Part shown: piece after piece, positions 22,310-30,444 of the stretch
Numbering within the stretch: position 1 is the first letter of the stretch
Layout: each line of letters starts with the position of its first letter
Virus record (IMG/VR): IMGVR_UViG_3300023184_000331
Span: 1-34,220 of that record
Reading direction: 5' to 3' (one strand)
Origin: a virus
Length of the DNA stretch: 34,220 nt
Notes under the pieces: generated by a model
Told to the model about the DNA's origin: nothing
Database searches by the model: none
Seen by the model: only the letters and a program-made list of their open reading frames with translations
Translations under genes and position numbers: made by a program

Positions 22310-23895
22310 CGCATCATTGCAATGAACGGGAATGGTTCAATTATGTTGTCTGTGTGGTCTTTTAGGTAGGAATTTAAATCTGCGTGGTATGATTGTAGCA
22401 ACATCAGCATTCTAGTGGCCAGCAACCCGGCCATCACAAGATCGTCTGTTTCCCCAATTTTGGCCGCGTAACTAGAGCCAGCAGCCACAAAAGTTTTTAG
22501 TTCTGATATCAAGGGCTTTGAGTACAATTTCATACGTCCAGATTCAACTAGCACTTTGAACTTGTTGCAGGCCACAATCTTGCTCTTGTTGGTTGTGGTA
22601 AATCCCTTGCGGATTCTACGTCCGTTTGAACTTTGTACTGAGTTGTCGCTGAGGAAATAACCTGGAATATTTTCTTCGCCATATTCTGCAATAGAGATGA
22701 GTGCGGCTTCGCCTAGGGTATTATTTTCCACTGAGTAATAGATCTTCTTCTCGTCCCGGACCACCGAGTGTATTTCTTTAATTACATCTGCTAAGATTTT
22801 AATCTGTGTGGGCACATCAGTTTTGTTATGACGCCACTCGGCCACTTGCTCTGTAGTTTCTGCTTCAAATACTTGTATGGCTGAAGGATCACCACCCGTG
22901 CCTAGGCTTGGGTCAAGGGCCACAATATACATTTTGTCTCGATCAACAGGCTTGTACCAACGCACCTGTCCCGTTTTGTGGGTGGGTTCTTGGCCTTCTA
23001 GTTCCAGCAGTTTAATAGGCGAGATCAATGTTTCGTCATTGATAACAAAGTCACAGTCCATCTCTCGACGGAAACGTTCGTCTCCTAATTGGCTGCGCTG
23101 TTCTGCGGCCCATGCATCATCACGGTCTGGATGTTCGCGCCAGAATGCTCTAAATGCTTTGAAGCCGTTGATGCCCAAGCCATCTGGACGTGGATTACCA
23201 AACTCATCTTCAATCTTGTTAGCACCCTTCCAGATATAGGCAAACTGATCTTCGTCTGAGTTTGGTGTGCTTGTGATAATTGCTTTACCACCAGTTGATA
23301 GTGTAGGTGTAATACTAGTCCAAAACTCTTTGGCAATTGTGGGTCTCACAAAGGCAAACTCGTCTAGATACAGCAAGGTAATACTCATACCACGACCGGT
23401 ATTTTCAGTTGTGGTTTGACTTACAATACGCGAACCGTTGTCAAATTCTAAACTACCTTTGTTGTAACTTGTGGCGCCTGCACGTATGTGATTGGGACAT
23501 AGTTCATAAGCATAGCGAATACGTTGCATGATCTCTTGTGCGCCCAGATATTTGTGTGCCGCAATAAGAATAGTTGCGTCAGGCACAAACATAGCATACC
23601 ACAACAGGTATCCTGCGGCCGAAGTTGACTTGCCGGTTTGTCGAGGCATCAATGAGATTGAGAAACGATTGGTGTGATAATTTGCAATCAGTCGCTTTTG
23701 ATATTCAAAAGCATGGTACAACATCTTGCCCCTGACTGGATGTTGAATATGAAAAAAGTTGTCCATGAAGTACATGGGTCCGGTCACAGGATCTGCGCAC
23801 CTAGCAAAGTCTTCAAGTTCTTGTTCAGAGAATGTTTCTTTGCGGTGTGGTGCTTTGACCAACACTGTGTCTAAGGTATTTTTTGCGCCAATCAT
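22306..23895 (-). CDS. 17: Terminase large subunit gp17
   Basis: A 529-residue protein (T4 gp17 is 610 aa). The ATG at 23895 follows GGAG by eight bases and overlaps the upstream stop as ATGA; a GTG six codons earlier lacks this. ATPase motifs: Walker A RQTGKST (85-91), Walker B LLYLDEF (174-180) with catalytic Glu, and the coupling motif TSTPNS (208-213). Nuclease motifs: Asp328 in VALDPS, Glu390 in SVENN, and the ETDDLVMA pair (483-490). The enzyme drives DNA packaging and cuts the concatemer. In T4 gene 17 follows gene 16; here gp16 lies about 7 kb upstream. Confidence 0.95.
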   Translation of the reverse strand: MIGAKNTLDTVLVKAPHRKETFSEQELEDFARCADPVTGPMYFMDNFFHIQHPVRGKMLYHAFEYQKRLIANYHTNRFSISLMPRQTGKSTSAAGYLLWYAMFVPDATILIAAHKYLGAQEIMQRIRYAYELCPNHIRAGATSYNKGSLEFDNGSRIVSQTTTENTGRGMSITLLYLDEFAFVRPTIAKEFWTSITPTLSTGGKAIITSTPNSDEDQFAYIWKGANKIEDEFGNPRPDGLGINGFKAFRAFWREHPDRDDAWAAEQRSQLGDERFRREMDCDFVINDETLISPIKLLELEGQEPTHKTGQVRWYKPVDRDKMYIVALDPSLGTGGDPSAIQVFEAETTEQVAEWRHNKTDVPTQIKILADVIKEIHSVVRDEKKIYYSVENNTLGEAALISIAEYGEENIPGYFLSDNSVQSSNGRRIRKGFTTTNKSKIVACNKFKVLVESGRMKLYSKPLISELKTFVAAGSSYAAKIGETDDLVMAGLLATRMLMLLQSYHADLNSYLKDHTDNIIEPFPFIAMMR

Positions 23896-25022
23896 ATGAT
23901 CAACTCCGGCCACAGTCGTGCAAACTCACCTGCCTTATCTGGGTGAAACACAGTTTCATTGTCTTGAATGTGTTTATGAAACTTTTGTTGTATCACAGGA
24001 TTATCTTTTGTTTGTTTATATTTTTCCAATGCTTGGTCAAAGAACTGACGTTCAGCATCAGTAGCGATACCCATAGCATAAAAACGAAGAATTTCTTCAC
24101 TAGCCAATCCGGCCACTTTGGGACCATGCAAAAATGGATCAAGATAGTCAGGCTGAAACAAGTTTTGCCACAGTACTGTGGTACCAGTATCTTGAGCAAA
24201 CTGCCTAAATTCACAAAGATGTGTAGCACTATAAATGTTATACACTGCGTGTATGCCTCCCCAATGTCCGTTGTCGCGCATGAGATATTTAACTGTTTGT
24301 AGATTGTGTTGTAACAACTGCCAACTGGCACCATGGCGCACATATTCTAATCTATCACCAGTATTATCAAAACTCATACTCCAGCCCACGTTACGACGTT
24401 GCGTAAGTTTTTGAAATATTCGGTTCTTTTCTAAATCTACATTCATGTTTGTGATCAAGGTCACAATAGCAGACTCAGGGATAACTTCTAACAAACGTTC
24501 ATTCTCGGGCAATAACAAAGGTTCACCGCCTACCATGGCCACTTCGTGTATGTGTTCACGATGCTGGTCCAGGAAGTCACACACCTGTTGATAGTAGGGT
24601 CTTGTACCAGATCGAAATGGCACGCTTTTGATGCTGGCCCACTTGCTGGAACACTCAGGTCCACAATAATTACAACTCAAATTACAAGTTGTGTTCCAAC
24701 GTACATCAAAAATCACAGGATAGTGATAGCGATCACCGGCTGTGGCATAATCAAAATCGGGGTTCACGTTGTTGTGCCAAGTACGTTCTGAATCTGCACC
24801 AAAACGTTCGGACTTGACACAGTTGCTACAATATTCATGTGGCTTTCCTTGTGCCAGACTAGCACGTATCTCAGTCATGAGATCTGTGTTAAGTATTTCT
24901 TCTATTGTGTTGTTATTGAGGTTGCCCAGCATGTTGGGGTTGCCAGCACAACATGTTTTGACATTGCCTTGGGGATTGATATGCAGGCCACGCCAGGGTG
25001 CCGCACAGTAAAAATTGCTCAT
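23892..25022 (-). CDS. Radical SAM protein with twitch/SPASM-like cysteines
   Basis: A 376-residue protein. The CxxxCxxC cluster that binds the SAM-cleaving [4Fe-4S] centre is C113, C117, C120 in CNLSCNYC. MVGGEPLL (163-170) is the SAM-binding GGE motif. Upstream cysteines C6, C24, C25 and the pair C65/C68 suggest a second cluster in an N-terminal twitch/SPASM-like domain, whose opening CAAPWRGLHINPQG is typical. Such proteins are found in phages of marine and freshwater bacteria; substrates are unknown, and peptide or sugar modification are the usual roles. It overlaps gp17 by four bases and so is made with the packaging motor. Confidence 0.88.
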   Translation of the reverse strand: MSNFYCAAPWRGLHINPQGNVKTCCAGNPNMLGNLNNNTIEEILNTDLMTEIRASLAQGKPHEYCSNCVKSERFGADSERTWHNNVNPDFDYATAGDRYHYPVIFDVRWNTTCNLSCNYCGPECSSKWASIKSVPFRSGTRPYYQQVCDFLDQHREHIHEVAMVGGEPLLLPENERLLEVIPESAIVTLITNMNVDLEKNRIFQKLTQRRNVGWSMSFDNTGDRLEYVRHGASWQLLQHNLQTVKYLMRDNGHWGGIHAVYNIYSATHLCEFRQFAQDTGTTVLWQNLFQPDYLDPFLHGPKVAGLASEEILRFYAMGIATDAERQFFDQALEKYKQTKDNPVIQQKFHKHIQDNETVFHPDKAGEFARLWPELII

Positions 25023-25026
25023 GTAG

Positions 25027-25033
25027 TATTTAC
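25027..25033 (-). promoter_or_regulatory. T4-late-like -10 element (GTAAATA) before the radical SAM gene
   Basis: The minus-strand heptamer stands four bases upstream of the ATG at 25022. No ribosome site fits in the gap, so the message would be leaderless or the element is not used for this gene. Confidence 0.42.
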
Positions 25034-25058
25034 ATGTCCAATTTTACAGCACAATTAT

Positions 25059-25142
25059 TCACACAGGACTGTAAGGGTTACGAAAACGATCGTAACCATC
25101 ATCTTCTGGATACACTGGATAGTTGTTGGGGTTATTCTGCAT
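25059..25142 (-). CDS. Possible 27-aa Pro/Tyr/Asn-rich small protein
   Basis: A short frame that starts within the last codons of the nuclease gene (11-base overlap) and ends 36 bases before the radical SAM gene. It is rich in Asn, Pro, Tyr and Asp (MQNNPNNYPVYPEDDGY...). Its composition recalls short proline-rich virion proteins such as the 56-aa protein at 27057-27227. An 8-bp inverted repeat in the middle may account for part of the pattern instead. Coding status is uncertain. Confidence 0.35.
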   Translation of the reverse strand: MQNNPNNYPVYPEDDGYDRFRNPYSPV

Positions 25143-25947
25143 TTCGACCACACCGGGCACGTTTGGCATTTGTGAGTGCACCAAAATCCACTGGCCACTC
25201 TTGACCTGGTTGTAGTTCTCGAGCGCCTGCTGGGTAAGCAAATTTAACACCGGCTGTGATTTCAATTTGGCTAACCGGCAGCCGGAACTTGGTCAAGTCA
25301 TTGCCTAAATTAACATAGGGTTTGGTATGTGGGAATGCCCAACCAGCAATCTGTTTGGTTTGATTGTTGATTACAATTTTGTAAAAGCCGTGTGGTACAA
25401 CAACGCCGTTGCCGATTGATTCATCACCAGGTCCGTAGAACGCACCCACATAGATTGTGTAGGGTTGATTGAGTTGTACTGCCCAACCACGCACACTTGT
25501 TTCCAACAGTTTCCAGATACCGCGGTTTAAACTTCCGTGTTGCGGATACATATTGGTCATTAGGAATGATTCATACTCTACTTGTGCTGACCAACTCAAG
25601 TCACCGTCAGGAGCGGCATGTCCTTTATCGTAGCCTGTGCCAGCGTAGTCATCTGGTCGGGCACCACCCTGGACGCTTTGATCAGCAACAAAAGCATTGG
25701 TACGTGGGAAGCAACCTAGTGCGTTTTGTGGTAGTAATGTATATGCCACATAGGCAGGAATCTTTACAGGAGCATCATATGCCACAAGATAGGCTTCGCG
25801 GCAGATGGGTTGCACAGCACGTTTGACTGTGGCAAATCCATAAGGTGAGTGTACTGCACAGGCCTGTGGGGGATTAGGGGCTCGTTGGTCCCAGGCATGT
25901 ACCAGTCCTGCTGTGACCAGCAAGACCACGGTTAATATTTTTTTCAT
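25132..25947 (-). CDS. Exported DNA/RNA non-specific endonuclease (NUC1 family)
   Basis: A 271-residue protein. Residues 1-18 form a signal peptide (KKILTVVLLVTAGLVHA, cleaved before W19). The catalytic motif YDKGHAAPDGD (106-116) matches the DRGH motif of Serratia-type nucleases with D-K in place of D-R; His110 is the general base. Asn141 in LNRGIW is the magnesium ligand and TNMYPQ (131-136) precedes it. Four cysteines (30, 49, 79, 266) could form disulfides after export. It lies among virion genes behind a TAAATA element, so it is likely made late and placed in the periplasm or particle. It could degrade competing or host-released DNA. Confidence 0.9.
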   Translation of the reverse strand: MKKILTVVLLVTAGLVHAWDQRAPNPPQACAVHSPYGFATVKRAVQPICREAYLVAYDAPVKIPAYVAYTLLPQNALGCFPRTNAFVADQSVQGGARPDDYAGTGYDKGHAAPDGDLSWSAQVEYESFLMTNMYPQHGSLNRGIWKLLETSVRGWAVQLNQPYTIYVGAFYGPGDESIGNGVVVPHGFYKIVINNQTKQIAGWAFPHTKPYVNLGNDLTKFRLPVSQIEITAGVKFAYPAGARELQPGQEWPVDFGALTNAKRARCGRNAE

Positions 25948-25972
25948 TGTGTAGCCTTTTGTAATATGCTAC

Positions 25973-25979
25973 TATTTAG
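25973..25979 (-). promoter_or_regulatory. T4-late-like -10 element (CTAAATA) before the nuclease gene
   Basis: The minus-strand heptamer lies directly after the stop codon of the 126-aa gene and 25 bases before the nuclease ATG. A ribosome site (AAAAGG) fits between, so a normal leader is possible. Confidence 0.55.
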
Positions 25980-26360
25980 TTAGTAACCCTTGAACGGCTT
26001 GACTGTGCTTTGTGTGTTTACCAAGGCCGGTTCTAAACTATTTGGGGTACTGATTTGTATTTTTTCAGCAGATAACCCAGACATTTTCAATGCTTGGTCA
26101 ATAATTGGTTCAACGCTGGCATTGAATCCACCAATCACAGCATCTTCGCCAAATGCCGCTTGTGCTGACCACTCAGGCATGTTGGGTATTGGATCTTGTG
26201 TGCCGGCATCGCTACGGGCTCGGGCCATGGCCACACCCAAGCGATATATTTTGTACGGATCACTAGATGGTACACCGGGCAACACAAACACATGGTTCAT
26301 GGGATCTGCTTGCTCTGGCGGCAAAGTTGCTTGTTCAGTGATAAATTCTCGGGCTCTCAT
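25980..26360 (-). CDS. Putative internal head protein with capsid-targeting-like N-terminus (copy 2)
   Basis: A 126-residue protein. The first nine residues MRAREFITE end in I-T-E, the (I/L)xE type of site cut by T4 gp21 protease, and resemble the T4 internal-protein targeting peptide MKTYQEFIAE. The rest includes YKIYRLGVAMARARSD and a C-terminal FKGY. The gene upstream has the same plan (MRAQEFVVE ... VGFKGYR), so the two look like diverged duplicates. The start overlaps the upstream stop as ATGA. Packaging into the head and cleavage on maturation are inferred. Confidence 0.7.
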   Translation of the reverse strand: MRAREFITEQATLPPEQADPMNHVFVLPGVPSSDPYKIYRLGVAMARARSDAGTQDPIPNMPEWSAQAAFGEDAVIGGFNASVEPIIDQALKMSGLSAEKIQISTPNSLEPALVNTQSTVKPFKGY

Positions 26361-26728
26361 CGGTACCCCTTGAATCCCACCAAAGGGCTTGTCTTGTGTA
26401 CTGTTGGATGTTCTTGACTTCTTGTATCACCATTATTCAAGTCACGATGTGTTGATCCCACGGCCTTGAAGGCCTGGTGCATCATTTTTTCTTCAACATC
26501 TGTATACGGTGCCGCAAGGTTGTTTCTACCTACCCACGATTCACTGTCAACTGTGACTGGTGCATCTGTGCCGTCAGCCATGGCCACTGCCATCATGATA
26601 CGATTGAGTTCATATGTGCGATCAGCACGTTCGTTGTCCACAAAGGTATGCAAGCCCACTGTTGCATTTTGCAAACGTTTGCTTATGTGACCTTTTTTGT
26701 GTTCAACCACAAACTCTTGTGCTCGCAC
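26357..26728 (-). CDS. Putative internal head protein with capsid-targeting-like N-terminus (copy 1)
   Basis: A 123-residue protein that starts with GTG at 26728, two bases after the upstream stop; the match of MRAQEFVVE to the following paralog supports this start. VVE is close to the (I/L)xE cleavage type. The middle, YELNRIMMAVAMADGTDAPV, parallels YKIYRLGVAMARARSDAG in the paralog, followed by WVGRN and AAPYTDVEEKMM. It is rich in His, Arg and Asn with no membrane segment. A packaged internal protein is inferred from the N-terminus and location. Confidence 0.68.
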   Translation of the reverse strand: MRAQEFVVEHKKGHISKRLQNATVGLHTFVDNERADRTYELNRIMMAVAMADGTDAPVTVDSESWVGRNNLAAPYTDVEEKMMHQAFKAVGSTHRDLNNGDTRSQEHPTVHKTSPLVGFKGYR

Positions 26729-26730
26729 AA

Positions 26731-27057
26731 TTAACTCGATGTTGAACCGTACACGCCAGACTGTGCTGATGTGGCAGTACCTATTGCTGTGGCACTAAAC
26801 ACAGTACCAGTAATGCTCAGATAATTACCTGCGCCAACATAGTATTGTTGTACAGTATTTCCCGGAACCACAACAGAATTTGCGTACAGGTTGCCAGTTG
26901 GCATACTAGTGTTTACAGGAACACCATTGGCCTGTATGTATTGTGTCTGTGTTTGGATAACTTGAAAATTCACTGTGGCAAGAGTTGTGGCAATTTCCAC
27001 CTTGTCAGTGGTCCAGAGAACGTTTGATCCAGTATTAACAACTTGAACGGCAGCCAT
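26731..27057 (-). CDS. Small beta-rich structural protein, 108 aa
   Basis: Low in charge, rich in Thr, Val, Gln, Ala and Gly, and lacking Cys, which suits a surface or decoration protein. The segment VVVPGNTVQQYYVGAGNYLS followed by SITGTVFSATAIGTA has the alternating pattern of a beta sandwich. The start overlaps the 56-aa gene's stop as TAATG. I do not know a T4 counterpart; a virion role is inferred from composition and neighbours. Confidence 0.65.
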   Translation of the reverse strand: MAAVQVVNTGSNVLWTTDKVEIATTLATVNFQVIQTQTQYIQANGVPVNTSMPTGNLYANSVVVPGNTVQQYYVGAGNYLSITGTVFSATAIGTATSAQSGVYGSTSS

Positions 27058-27227
27058 TATTTCGAGTCCTTGGGTGGTTCACTCACAACTGGTTGAAACA
27101 AGTTGCGTGATTGATCCAACACACCCGGAATGTATACCGGTTGTTGTTTGTAACCGCCAGTGGCTGGACTGTGTGGATTGATAACAGGAGGTGTTGTCAA
27201 TGCTGTGGTAAAAGGTTGTGTGCTCAT
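27057..27227 (-). CDS. 56-aa Pro/Thr/Gln-rich small protein
   Basis: An intact frame between the 841-aa and 108-aa genes, with one base between the upstream stop and its ATG and a TAATG overlap downstream. The sequence is disordered-looking and proline-rich (TALTTPPVINPHSPATG, then YKQQPVYIPGVL), and ends PPKDSK. No motif is recognised. Tight packing supports that it is coding. A virion or scaffold accessory role is only a guess from its place. Confidence 0.65.
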   Translation of the reverse strand: MSTQPFTTALTTPPVINPHSPATGGYKQQPVYIPGVLDQSRNLFQPVVSEPPKDSK

Positions 27228-27228
27228 A

Positions 27229-29754
27229 TTATGCTTTCATAAAACGTTGTAGTTCGGCCATCAAACTTTCAGCAACTTTTTTGTCGCCGGCTGCTTTTTT
27301 GTCATCAACTGCTTTTTCGATAGTTTCTTTTTTGTTGCCGTCGTTGTCAACGTCAGGGAAGTCTGGCTTTTTGGCTTCTCGAATACCGGCCATCTCACGC
27401 AAGCGATGCAAATCATCTGCACCCATGCGTTCTTCTTGGCCTGCAATTACAGGAATAGTTGTTTGACCAGTTGATTTAGGACCATTTAATCCACCTGAAT
27501 ATTCAAAACTATCTTGTGCTGTTTCGGTGTTGGTAGGATAGTCTGGACTGTTTTGACTCACAACATCATCTCCGTATGCTTCGTCAACTGTTTCGCAACC
27601 GCAGTCTTCTTGACCACATGCATCGCACACTTCGCTGTCATCGTGTTCGTGACCATGATCTCCCATGGCTTGACGAATTTGATCAGCAAGTGCCTCTGCA
27701 CCTTCAGCATCCATTGTGCCATTTACTTCAATTGCACCAGGATGATCTAGATCGGCACCACCTTCGATATGTGGGTAATCGTGTCCGCCTAGACCGGCGT
27801 TTTTCAACAATTCGCCCAGTTTGAGTGCATCATCATCTGTGGCAGTAACAGTCACGCTCTTGCTTGGTCCGCCTGTGGCGTCGGTGTTCATGTTCATGCT
27901 GATGTTCATGCTTTCACGAATCATGGTTTCAAGTTCATGATTCATAGAGTCATAAATGCCTTGTCCAAAACCAAAGCCACTTGATGCTGTGGGGGTGTCA
28001 GTTCCGCCTGCTTCTTTGACTTTCTTTTTCTTTTCATCGTACTCAATGTCTTTGGCTACCTTCTTGCCGGCTTTTTCTGCCTTGTCATCTTCTGCGCCAC
28101 GCTTTGCACCATGAATGCCATCTTTCTTTTTCTCATCATACTCGATGTCTTTGGTCACTTTTTTACCTGCACGTTCAGCGCGGTTGTCACGCTTGGTAGT
28201 TTTTTCTTCGCCCATGGCCATTTCTTCATCGTCCTCTTGATTCTGCATGTAGTCATCCACAGCAGTCATCATGCCTTCAATCTTGGCCAACTTGGCTTGT
28301 ACCCATTCTGGCAAGTTGTCGTTGTCGCCCAGCACTTTCTGCAAGGCCTGTGCATGACGCACAATAGTCTTGATGTCGTCTTTGGCCATTTCGCCTTCTT
28401 GGTCGTACTCGCCACGATCAGTGATGTCAAGATCGTCCTCATTGGTTTTCTTTTTGCTGTATGCAGTACGATCGGTCTTGCGTGATTTTGCTGTGACACG
28501 TTCTTGACGTGGACCACTTGCACTCTTGGGGCGACCACGTCCGCGCTTTTCACCTGCGGCTGGCTCATCACTATCAGCACCTACTGAGTAACCTGTGTTG
28601 GGATCAACTCTGCGTGTTACTCTACGACCACCTGGAATTTCTTGTGTGTCATGTTTGTCGCCGTGTGTGACATCACCAACTCGGCGAGCACCCATGCGGC
28701 TCTTGACGTCTTTTTCCATTTCGTCCCAGCCTTCGTCCATGTCTTTTTTCACAGATTTGGTTCTAACCACAGCCGAGTGAAAGTTTTTCTTGTCAGCAGA
28801 TATCTTGTTGTTGTATTTTTGAGCAAAAGACGTGGCACTGTCTTTGTCAGGGAATGTTTTCAGCAAATCATAATCAGCACCACCTGCTCTATCACCTTTT
28901 GTCTTGTGATATACATAGAACTGACCAGCACCTTCATCGGCCACTTGCTTGTTGCCGCCTTTGCGCAACATAGCAAAGTCGTTGGCATCTAGTCGGCCAT
29001 TCTTGTTCATGTCAATTTTCTTTTGCTTGGGACTGAGTGCGCTCTTAATTGCTTCTGCGGCCACATCACCCAACATTTCGTCAACTTCTTTTTTGGCGCC
29101 GGCAATTCTATCTGCAAAGTTTGGCTTCTTGCCTGTTTGTGGCACGCCCATTTTCTTTTGTAGGTCTCGGCGCATGTCTTCGTCTGAGCCATGACCTAAT
29201 TTATTCAAAACTTTATTACCCACTTTCTTCACAGTGTCCATGACACCTGCTTCTTTTACAGGATATGTTCGGCCATCCACTTTAAAAGAGTCTTGATGAT
29301 TTGCCTTGGCCTTGACCAATTCACCTGAGAATTCATTGCCTTCGTCTGTCATGCCCTGACTTTCTTTGGGATGACGCAGTTTGTTTAGTACGGCACCTGC
29401 CACACGCTCACCGGCTGCTTTGGAGCCATAACGCTGGCCAGCATCCTTGGCAATCTTCTCAAAATTCTTGCCTGGCTTGCCAATGTCTTGGCCGGCACGT
29501 GCCTTCTTGGCCGAATAATCACCCGAGGCTTCTTCTACAGAATCCTTGTACTTGTTGTACTTGTCACGAATTGGATCCAGACTCTTGCCTTCACGGCCTG
29601 CTTTGGCCAGGGCTTGCATGCCCGCTTTGCCATACTTCTCATAGCCCTTGGCTGCACGACTCATGTCACGCTCGTTCAATTGCTTGTGAGTGGTTTCTGG
29701 CTTCTCGCGAATGCTATTCAACTTGTCGTTAAGATTGTAGAAAAAATTGTCCAT
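27229..29754 (-). CDS. Large charged virion-associated protein with AT-hook and EF-hand-like loop
   Basis: An 841-residue, highly charged protein, mostly Lys, Asp, Glu and Gly. In order: SIRE (14-17), a possible (I/L)xE cleavage site; repeated basic helices to about 230; DMNKNGRLDAND (248-259), a good EF-hand-type calcium loop; KRGRGRPK (403-410), an AT-hook core that binds the minor groove; two copies of AGKKVxKDIEYDEKKK (529-544 and 562-577); CDACGQEDCGC (710-720), a possible metal site; and DVDNDGN (801-807), a second Asp-rich loop. An internal DNA-associated head protein or prohead core component is the best guess. It has an exact TATAAATA late element. Confidence 0.75.
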   Translation of the reverse strand: MDNFFYNLNDKLNSIREKPETTHKQLNERDMSRAAKGYEKYGKAGMQALAKAGREGKSLDPIRDKYNKYKDSVEEASGDYSAKKARAGQDIGKPGKNFEKIAKDAGQRYGSKAAGERVAGAVLNKLRHPKESQGMTDEGNEFSGELVKAKANHQDSFKVDGRTYPVKEAGVMDTVKKVGNKVLNKLGHGSDEDMRRDLQKKMGVPQTGKKPNFADRIAGAKKEVDEMLGDVAAEAIKSALSPKQKKIDMNKNGRLDANDFAMLRKGGNKQVADEGAGQFYVYHKTKGDRAGGADYDLLKTFPDKDSATSFAQKYNNKISADKKNFHSAVVRTKSVKKDMDEGWDEMEKDVKSRMGARRVGDVTHGDKHDTQEIPGGRRVTRRVDPNTGYSVGADSDEPAAGEKRGRGRPKSASGPRQERVTAKSRKTDRTAYSKKKTNEDDLDITDRGEYDQEGEMAKDDIKTIVRHAQALQKVLGDNDNLPEWVQAKLAKIEGMMTAVDDYMQNQEDDEEMAMGEEKTTKRDNRAERAGKKVTKDIEYDEKKKDGIHGAKRGAEDDKAEKAGKKVAKDIEYDEKKKKVKEAGGTDTPTASSGFGFGQGIYDSMNHELETMIRESMNISMNMNTDATGGPSKSVTVTATDDDALKLGELLKNAGLGGHDYPHIEGGADLDHPGAIEVNGTMDAEGAEALADQIRQAMGDHGHEHDDSEVCDACGQEDCGCETVDEAYGDDVVSQNSPDYPTNTETAQDSFEYSGGLNGPKSTGQTTIPVIAGQEERMGADDLHRLREMAGIREAKKPDFPDVDNDGNKKETIEKAVDDKKAAGDKKVAESLMAELQRFMKA
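28022..28172 (-). repeat. Diverged tandem repeat in the 841-aa gene
   Basis: Two 16-residue units AGKKV[TA]KDIEYDEKKK are 33 residues apart in the protein (529-544 and 562-577). The coding DNA has diverged at many third positions, so the duplication is old and kept by selection on the protein. Confidence 0.7.
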
Positions 29755-29778
29755 GTTGGGTTCCTAAGTAATATGACT

Positions 29779-29786
29779 TATTTATA
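29779..29786 (-). promoter_or_regulatory. T4-late-like promoter element TATAAATA before the 841-aa gene
   Basis: An exact minus-strand match to the T4 late consensus, ending 24 bases before the ATG at 29754. The TAA at its centre is the stop codon of the HNH gene, so the element would have existed before, or been rebuilt at, the insertion site. Confidence 0.7.
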
Positions 29787-30438
29787 CGCCTTTCGATACT
29801 TTGCAGTTATCACCGTGCCACTTGGAGTAGTTTGCAGTATCACAAATTTTATTACAATGCGGACAAGTTTTTTTAATTTGAGAAGGGTGGTTTCCGTTTG
29901 CTACTCTTTTTAAATTGTTAGCAGGCCCAACAAATACGCATTTACCAGCGGCTAACTGACGCAAAGATGCTTGTTTGATTTTTTCTTGTACTTTGGGGTC
30001 CGAGGAGCCCTTGCCTGCGGCGTGTAAATCTGATGCCAGGCTTGTTCCATCAGACCGTTTCTGCAAGTTATGTGTGCCATTGGCAACTCGTTTAGTATTA
30101 GTTGGCCTAACATAGTTCTCTACAAATTCTTTACTTTGAAATTGGTGCTTACCTTGCTCAACTAATAACTTTTGTAATCTACTTGCTTCTTTTGATATTT
30201 CTTGTGGGGTTTTATTCATTCTTGAAAATATCCGAGCACACGCTTCATAATCACCCTGTGCATAATGTATATCATAATGCTCTTGTATAGTGAGCGCCAC
30301 TAGATTCAGCGGATCATTATTGGTATGATCTCCATCTTTGTGATGTATTTCGTAAGTTCTACCACTCGAGTCTTTTGGGATTGGGCCATTGTGGATTATG
30401 TAAGATCGTCTATGATCTTTAAGATGATAAGTAGGCAT
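29782..30438 (-). CDS. HNH homing endonuclease with NUMOD3-like repeats and C-terminal zinc finger
   Basis: A 218-residue free-standing endonuclease. The HNH motif is YEIHHKDGDHTNN (29-41) with PLNL and HYDIHY (54-59). Two KRVANGxH segments (116-123 and 177-184) are NUMOD3-like DNA-binding repeats. The C-terminal finger uses C192, C195, H208 and C212. Such genes cut related phage genomes lacking the insert and spread by repair. It stands between two virion genes and is preceded by a structured leader. AAGGAG lies eight bases before the ATG at 30438. Confidence 0.92.
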   Translation of the reverse strand: MPTYHLKDHRRSYIIHNGPIPKDSSGRTYEIHHKDGDHTNNDPLNLVALTIQEHYDIHYAQGDYEACARIFSRMNKTPQEISKEASRLQKLLVEQGKHQFQSKEFVENYVRPTNTKRVANGTHNLQKRSDGTSLASDLHAAGKGSSDPKVQEKIKQASLRQLAAGKCVFVGPANNLKRVANGNHPSQIKKTCPHCNKICDTANYSKWHGDNCKVSKGV

Positions 30439-30444
30439 GCTGAT

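Noticed and set aside
23993-24343. Minus-strand frame of 116 residues
   Set aside because: It overlaps the radical SAM gene in another phase, which has clear motifs; no start site supports it.
25068-25110. 8-bp inverted repeat considered as a terminator of the nuclease gene
   Set aside because: No T-tract follows on the minus strand and it falls within the small 25059-25142 frame.
28111-28485. Plus-strand hydrophobic frame of 124 residues resembling a membrane protein
   Set aside because: It is the complement of the Lys/Asp/Glu-rich 841-aa gene; Lys codons read on the other strand give Phe and Leu, which produces false membrane segments.
29488-29913. Plus-strand frame of 141 residues with apparent membrane segments
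   Set aside because: It spans the antisense of the 841-aa gene start and the HNH gene end, and is explained by the same composition effect.
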